Assembly: GCA_012727815.1 (NCBI GenBank)
Contig: JAAYGI010000016.1
Coordinates: forward strand, 1-32,764
DNA: 32,764 nt
Reading direction: 5' to 3'
Source of the DNA: Erysipelothrix sp.
GTDB lineage: Bacteria > Bacillota_I > Bacilli_A > Erysipelotrichales > Erysipelotrichaceae
Made by a program: the position numbers and the translations under genes. Under the pieces are notes generated by a model, which was given only the letters and a program-made list of their open reading frames with translations, did no database searches and was not told the origin of the DNA. Positions 30,055 to 32,764 of the stretch are shown here, in pieces. The first letter of the stretch is position 1; every line of letters begins with the position of its first letter.

Positions 30055-31373
30055 AACACATTAAGAACTTTATTAAAAGAATGCCATTGACGCAACAACT
30101 CTTATTTATGGTTGTATCAATCTCAATGTTTTTAATATCGTTCTTTTTTGGTTTTATGGCATTGAGTGTTGATACATTTGTTGAAAATCAGATGTTCAAT
30201 ATTATACATGACACACAAGAAGGCGTTATTGAAAATTACTTACTTGGGAAAACTGGTCCCAGTCTTTTTGGCTCCGATGTATCAGATATGGTTCATATCA
30301 TTTATGTAAAGGATTCGATTCCTTTGATTTCTACCAATACAAATATTGAAGATACATTTCCAGGAATCTATAAGATGATAGAAGAAGAGTTGAGTAAATT
30401 TGAAGGCGATAGATTGGATAAAAGGATAGAGAAATCTGGTCTAATATCATTCAAAAATATCAATGAATCCTCAGAAATAGTTACAATAATGCCAATTGAA
30501 TACCACAATGAATTCAAAACAGCATTATTAAATACATTTGTATATATAATTGTAATGGTGATATCTGCTGTATTCATATTTATGCTTTATTGGGTAGGAA
30601 CGATAATCCATCCTCTAAATCAAATTAAAGAATACATAGAAAAAAGAAATGAACACAATCCAGGTACTTTAAAGATTGATCGAGAAGATGAAATTGGAGA
30701 TCTTGCAAGAGTTTTATTAAAGATGGAAGAAGAACTTGAATTTCAACAAGCTCAAAAAGAAGAGATGTTACAAAATATCTCACACGATTTAAAAACACCT
30801 GTAGCGACAATTAAATCATACAGTGAAGCAATTAAAGATGGTATATATCCTTATGAGACACTAGAGAAAAGTGTTGATGTTATCATTGAACATGCTGAAA
30901 GATTAGAGAAGAAGATATATAATCTATTAATGTTAAACAGAATGGATTATATGACCCACGAAGAAATAGATGTAAATGAAGTAATACATATGGAGCCCAT
31001 TGTGAACCAAGTAATACTATCATCTAAACAAATACGTCCGGAAATCGAAATCATATTTGAATGTGATGGCGATCATTTCCAAGGGCAAGAAGAACCATGG
31101 CGTGTTGTAATAGAGAATCTATTAGATAACGCACTTCGATATAGTAAAACGAAAGTTGTTATTGAAATGAAAGACAACTATGTATCAATCTATAATGATG
31201 GAGAAAAAGTTTCTCAAAAAAGAATCGATGCATTCTTTCAACCCTATGAAATGGGTGACAAAGGCCAATTTGGTCTTGGACTTGCTATTGTACATCGTGT
31301 AGTAACAAACTATAAATATACAATAGAAGCTTCAAACCAAGAAGAAGGCGTAATTTTCGTTATATCGAAATAA
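30051..31373 (+). CDS. Membrane sensor histidine kinase
   Basis: Two TMs, HAMP-like region, NISHDLKTPVATIKSYSEAIKDG, N box ENLLDNALRYSKT, G box QFGLGLAIVHRVV. Confidence 0.95.
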   Translation: MKHIKNFIKRMPLTQQLLFMVVSISMFLISFFFGFMALSVDTFVENQMFNIIHDTQEGVIENYLLGKTGPSLFGSDVSDMVHIIYVKDSIPLISTNTNIEDTFPGIYKMIEEELSKFEGDRLDKRIEKSGLISFKNINESSEIVTIMPIEYHNEFKTALLNTFVYIIVMVISAVFIFMLYWVGTIIHPLNQIKEYIEKRNEHNPGTLKIDREDEIGDLARVLLKMEEELEFQQAQKEEMLQNISHDLKTPVATIKSYSEAIKDGIYPYETLEKSVDVIIEHAERLEKKIYNLLMLNRMDYMTHEEIDVNEVIHMEPIVNQVILSSKQIRPEIEIIFECDGDHFQGQEEPWRVVIENLLDNALRYSKTKVVIEMKDNYVSIYNDGEKVSQKRIDAFFQPYEMGDKGQFGLGLAIVHRVVTNYKYTIEASNQEEGVIFVISK

Positions 31374-31384
31374 GGAGATTATTT

Positions 31385-32113
31385 ATGTTAAATGTTAAAG
31401 ATGAAAGAGTTGCGGTACTGATAGACTCAGACAATGTATCTCATAAAAATATAAAAGGAATACTTGGAGAGATTGTTAATTATGGTACTCCAACTATAAA
31501 AAGAATTTATGGAGACTGGACAACACAACAAGCTTCAGGATGGAAATCTGTCCTATTAGAACATGCATTAACCCCAATACAACAGTATTCTTATACTGTA
31601 GGGAAAAACTCAACTGACTCAGCAATGATCATTGATGCAATGGATATTCTATATCAAGATAATATTGATAGATTCTGTATTGTTTCTAGTGATAGTGACT
31701 TTACACGTCTTGCAATCAGACTTAGAGAAGCAGGAAGATATGTTATTGGTATTGGTGAGCGTAAGACACCCAATGCATTTATAGCAGCATGTGATAAGTT
31801 TATATACACAGATATTATTACACTTGTGGAGACTGAAGGACTTCATGGTGATAAATCTGGTGTTGATATAAAATCACGTAAGATACTAACAGCAATGATT
31901 AAGGAAAGTATCAATGCTAAAGCGGATGATAATGGTTATGTATACATGGGTGATTTAGGAAACCACTTGATGACAAAATATCCAGACTTTGACCCTAGAA
32001 GTTACGGTTTCTATCAACTAACCCCACTTCTAAAAGCTTTAAATCAATTTGATATTGATGAAAGAAAAACACCCAATAGTAATGCAAAATTGGTGTTTAT
32101 CAGAAATAAATAA
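31385..32113 (+). CDS. NYN (LabA-like PIN) domain protein with C-terminal OST-HTH/LOTUS domain
   Basis: VAVLIDSDNVSHKNIKGIL, DSAMIIDAMDILY, FCIVSSDSDFTRLAIRLREAGRYVIGIG, then a LOTUS-like region (YVYMGDLGNHLMTKYPDFDPRSYGF). Confidence 0.9.
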   Translation: MLNVKDERVAVLIDSDNVSHKNIKGILGEIVNYGTPTIKRIYGDWTTQQASGWKSVLLEHALTPIQQYSYTVGKNSTDSAMIIDAMDILYQDNIDRFCIVSSDSDFTRLAIRLREAGRYVIGIGERKTPNAFIAACDKFIYTDIITLVETEGLHGDKSGVDIKSRKILTAMIKESINAKADDNGYVYMGDLGNHLMTKYPDFDPRSYGFYQLTPLLKALNQFDIDERKTPNSNAKLVFIRNK

Positions 32114-32131
32114 TTTATATATGTAGCAAGT

Positions 32132-32187
32132 AAAAAGAGTCTTGTGTCATTGAAGATAACTTCATATGACATAAAACTCTTTTTTAT
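32132..32187. terminator. Long bidirectional terminator hairpin
   Basis: AAAAAGAGT.TTGTGTCAT.TGAAG...CTTCA.ATGACATAA.ACTCTTTTTT between converging genes. Confidence 0.8.
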
Positions 32188-32196
32188 ATTAAGATT

Positions 32197-32534
32197 TTAT
32201 GCTATTTTTTTATTTAATAGACTAATTAGTAGCTTGAAAGAATCAAGATGTGTTGCAACATATCCATTGGTATATTTCTCTCGTCGCACCATGTATGTTA
32301 TCTGCTGGCATAAGGTATCTATATCAACATCATCTGTTGTAGCAAAGATAAATTCTCCACTGATAGTGTAATCTAAATTATTGAAAGAAGAGCTTTTCCA
32401 AAAAGAGAAGAAGTCTGACTTTTCTTTTGTGTATATATATATCTTCTGTAAATATCCTTATTATTTTTTAAAGTTTTAATGGTATCTGAACGTAAATAAG
32501 TGTCGAATATCTTTATAATATCTGTTTCACTCAT
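32197..32534 (-). pseudogene. Small uncharacterised protein split by a 2-nt frameshift at an (AT)n tract
   Basis: Frame 1 from 32534: MSETDIIKIFDTYLRSDTIKTLKNNKDIYRRYIYT. Second frame downstream: KEKSDFFSFWKSSSFNNLDYTISGEFIFATTDDVDIDTLCQQITYMVRREKYTNGYVATHLDSFKLLISLLNKKIA*. The stop lies at 32197-32199. Confidence 0.65.
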
Positions 32535-32764
32535 GATATCCCTCGTTTCACTGTACATACTTTTTGTATCATTCTTAGGTGAGGATATGAATTGTTTTCT
32601 TAGCTTCTTATCTAATATCCAATATTTACAGGATATTTATATCTTTATTTGATAGTGATTATATTTATATTGAATGTTTTATCGCTTAGATATCCACATT
32701 TCTCAAAAACTTTTAAATATTATATTCAAATATCGGATAAGAAACTTAAAATACTAAATCTCAA

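Noticed and set aside
32144-32371. 75-aa plus-strand ORF
   Set aside because: It overlaps the terminator hairpin and is antisense to the better-supported frameshifted minus-strand gene.
32595-32764. Minus-strand protein-like piece KVFEKCGYLSDKTFNINIITIK
   Set aside because: Only about 23 codons between stops at the window edge; too short to call a gene remnant.

Overview
This is a low-GC window using the standard code (UGA is used as a stop). It looks like ordinary chromosome from a Firmicutes/Tenericutes-type bacterium, probably an Erysipelotrichia, Acholeplasma or Izemoplasma-like lineage; that placement is inference. Content from left to right: a 5'-disrupted aldose-1-epimerase; typA; a tRNA-modification neighbourhood (tgt, queA, two small membrane proteins, two U32 peptidase-family proteins of the TrhP type, a SpoU/TrmH methyltransferase); glutamine-type nadE; an IS3-like transposase remnant; an Nfu-type protein; a DUF212/PAP2-like protein; an S1-domain/glucose-6-phosphate isomerase fusion; nrdDG; a small Xre regulator; secG-rnr-smpB; lemA plus DUF2207; a heterodimeric ABC exporter; a cdaA-cdaR-glmM-response regulator-histidine kinase-NYN/LOTUS gene run; and a frameshifted small gene at the right edge. 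I see no clear new defence or mobile system. The strongest unusual signals are: (1) glmM with no ATG/GTG/TTG start, where the best start is AUC; (2) an in-frame fusion of a full-length YugI-like S1 protein to Pgi that keeps a possible internal ribosome-binding site; (3) a small gene split at an (AT)n tract where removing one 2-nt unit restores the full frame; (4) a Rex/FNR-like 25-bp palindrome between nrdD and the divergent xre gene; (5) an ABC exporter half whose degenerate site also lacks the conserved Walker A glycine; and (6) a NadE whose glutaminase domain appears eroded.
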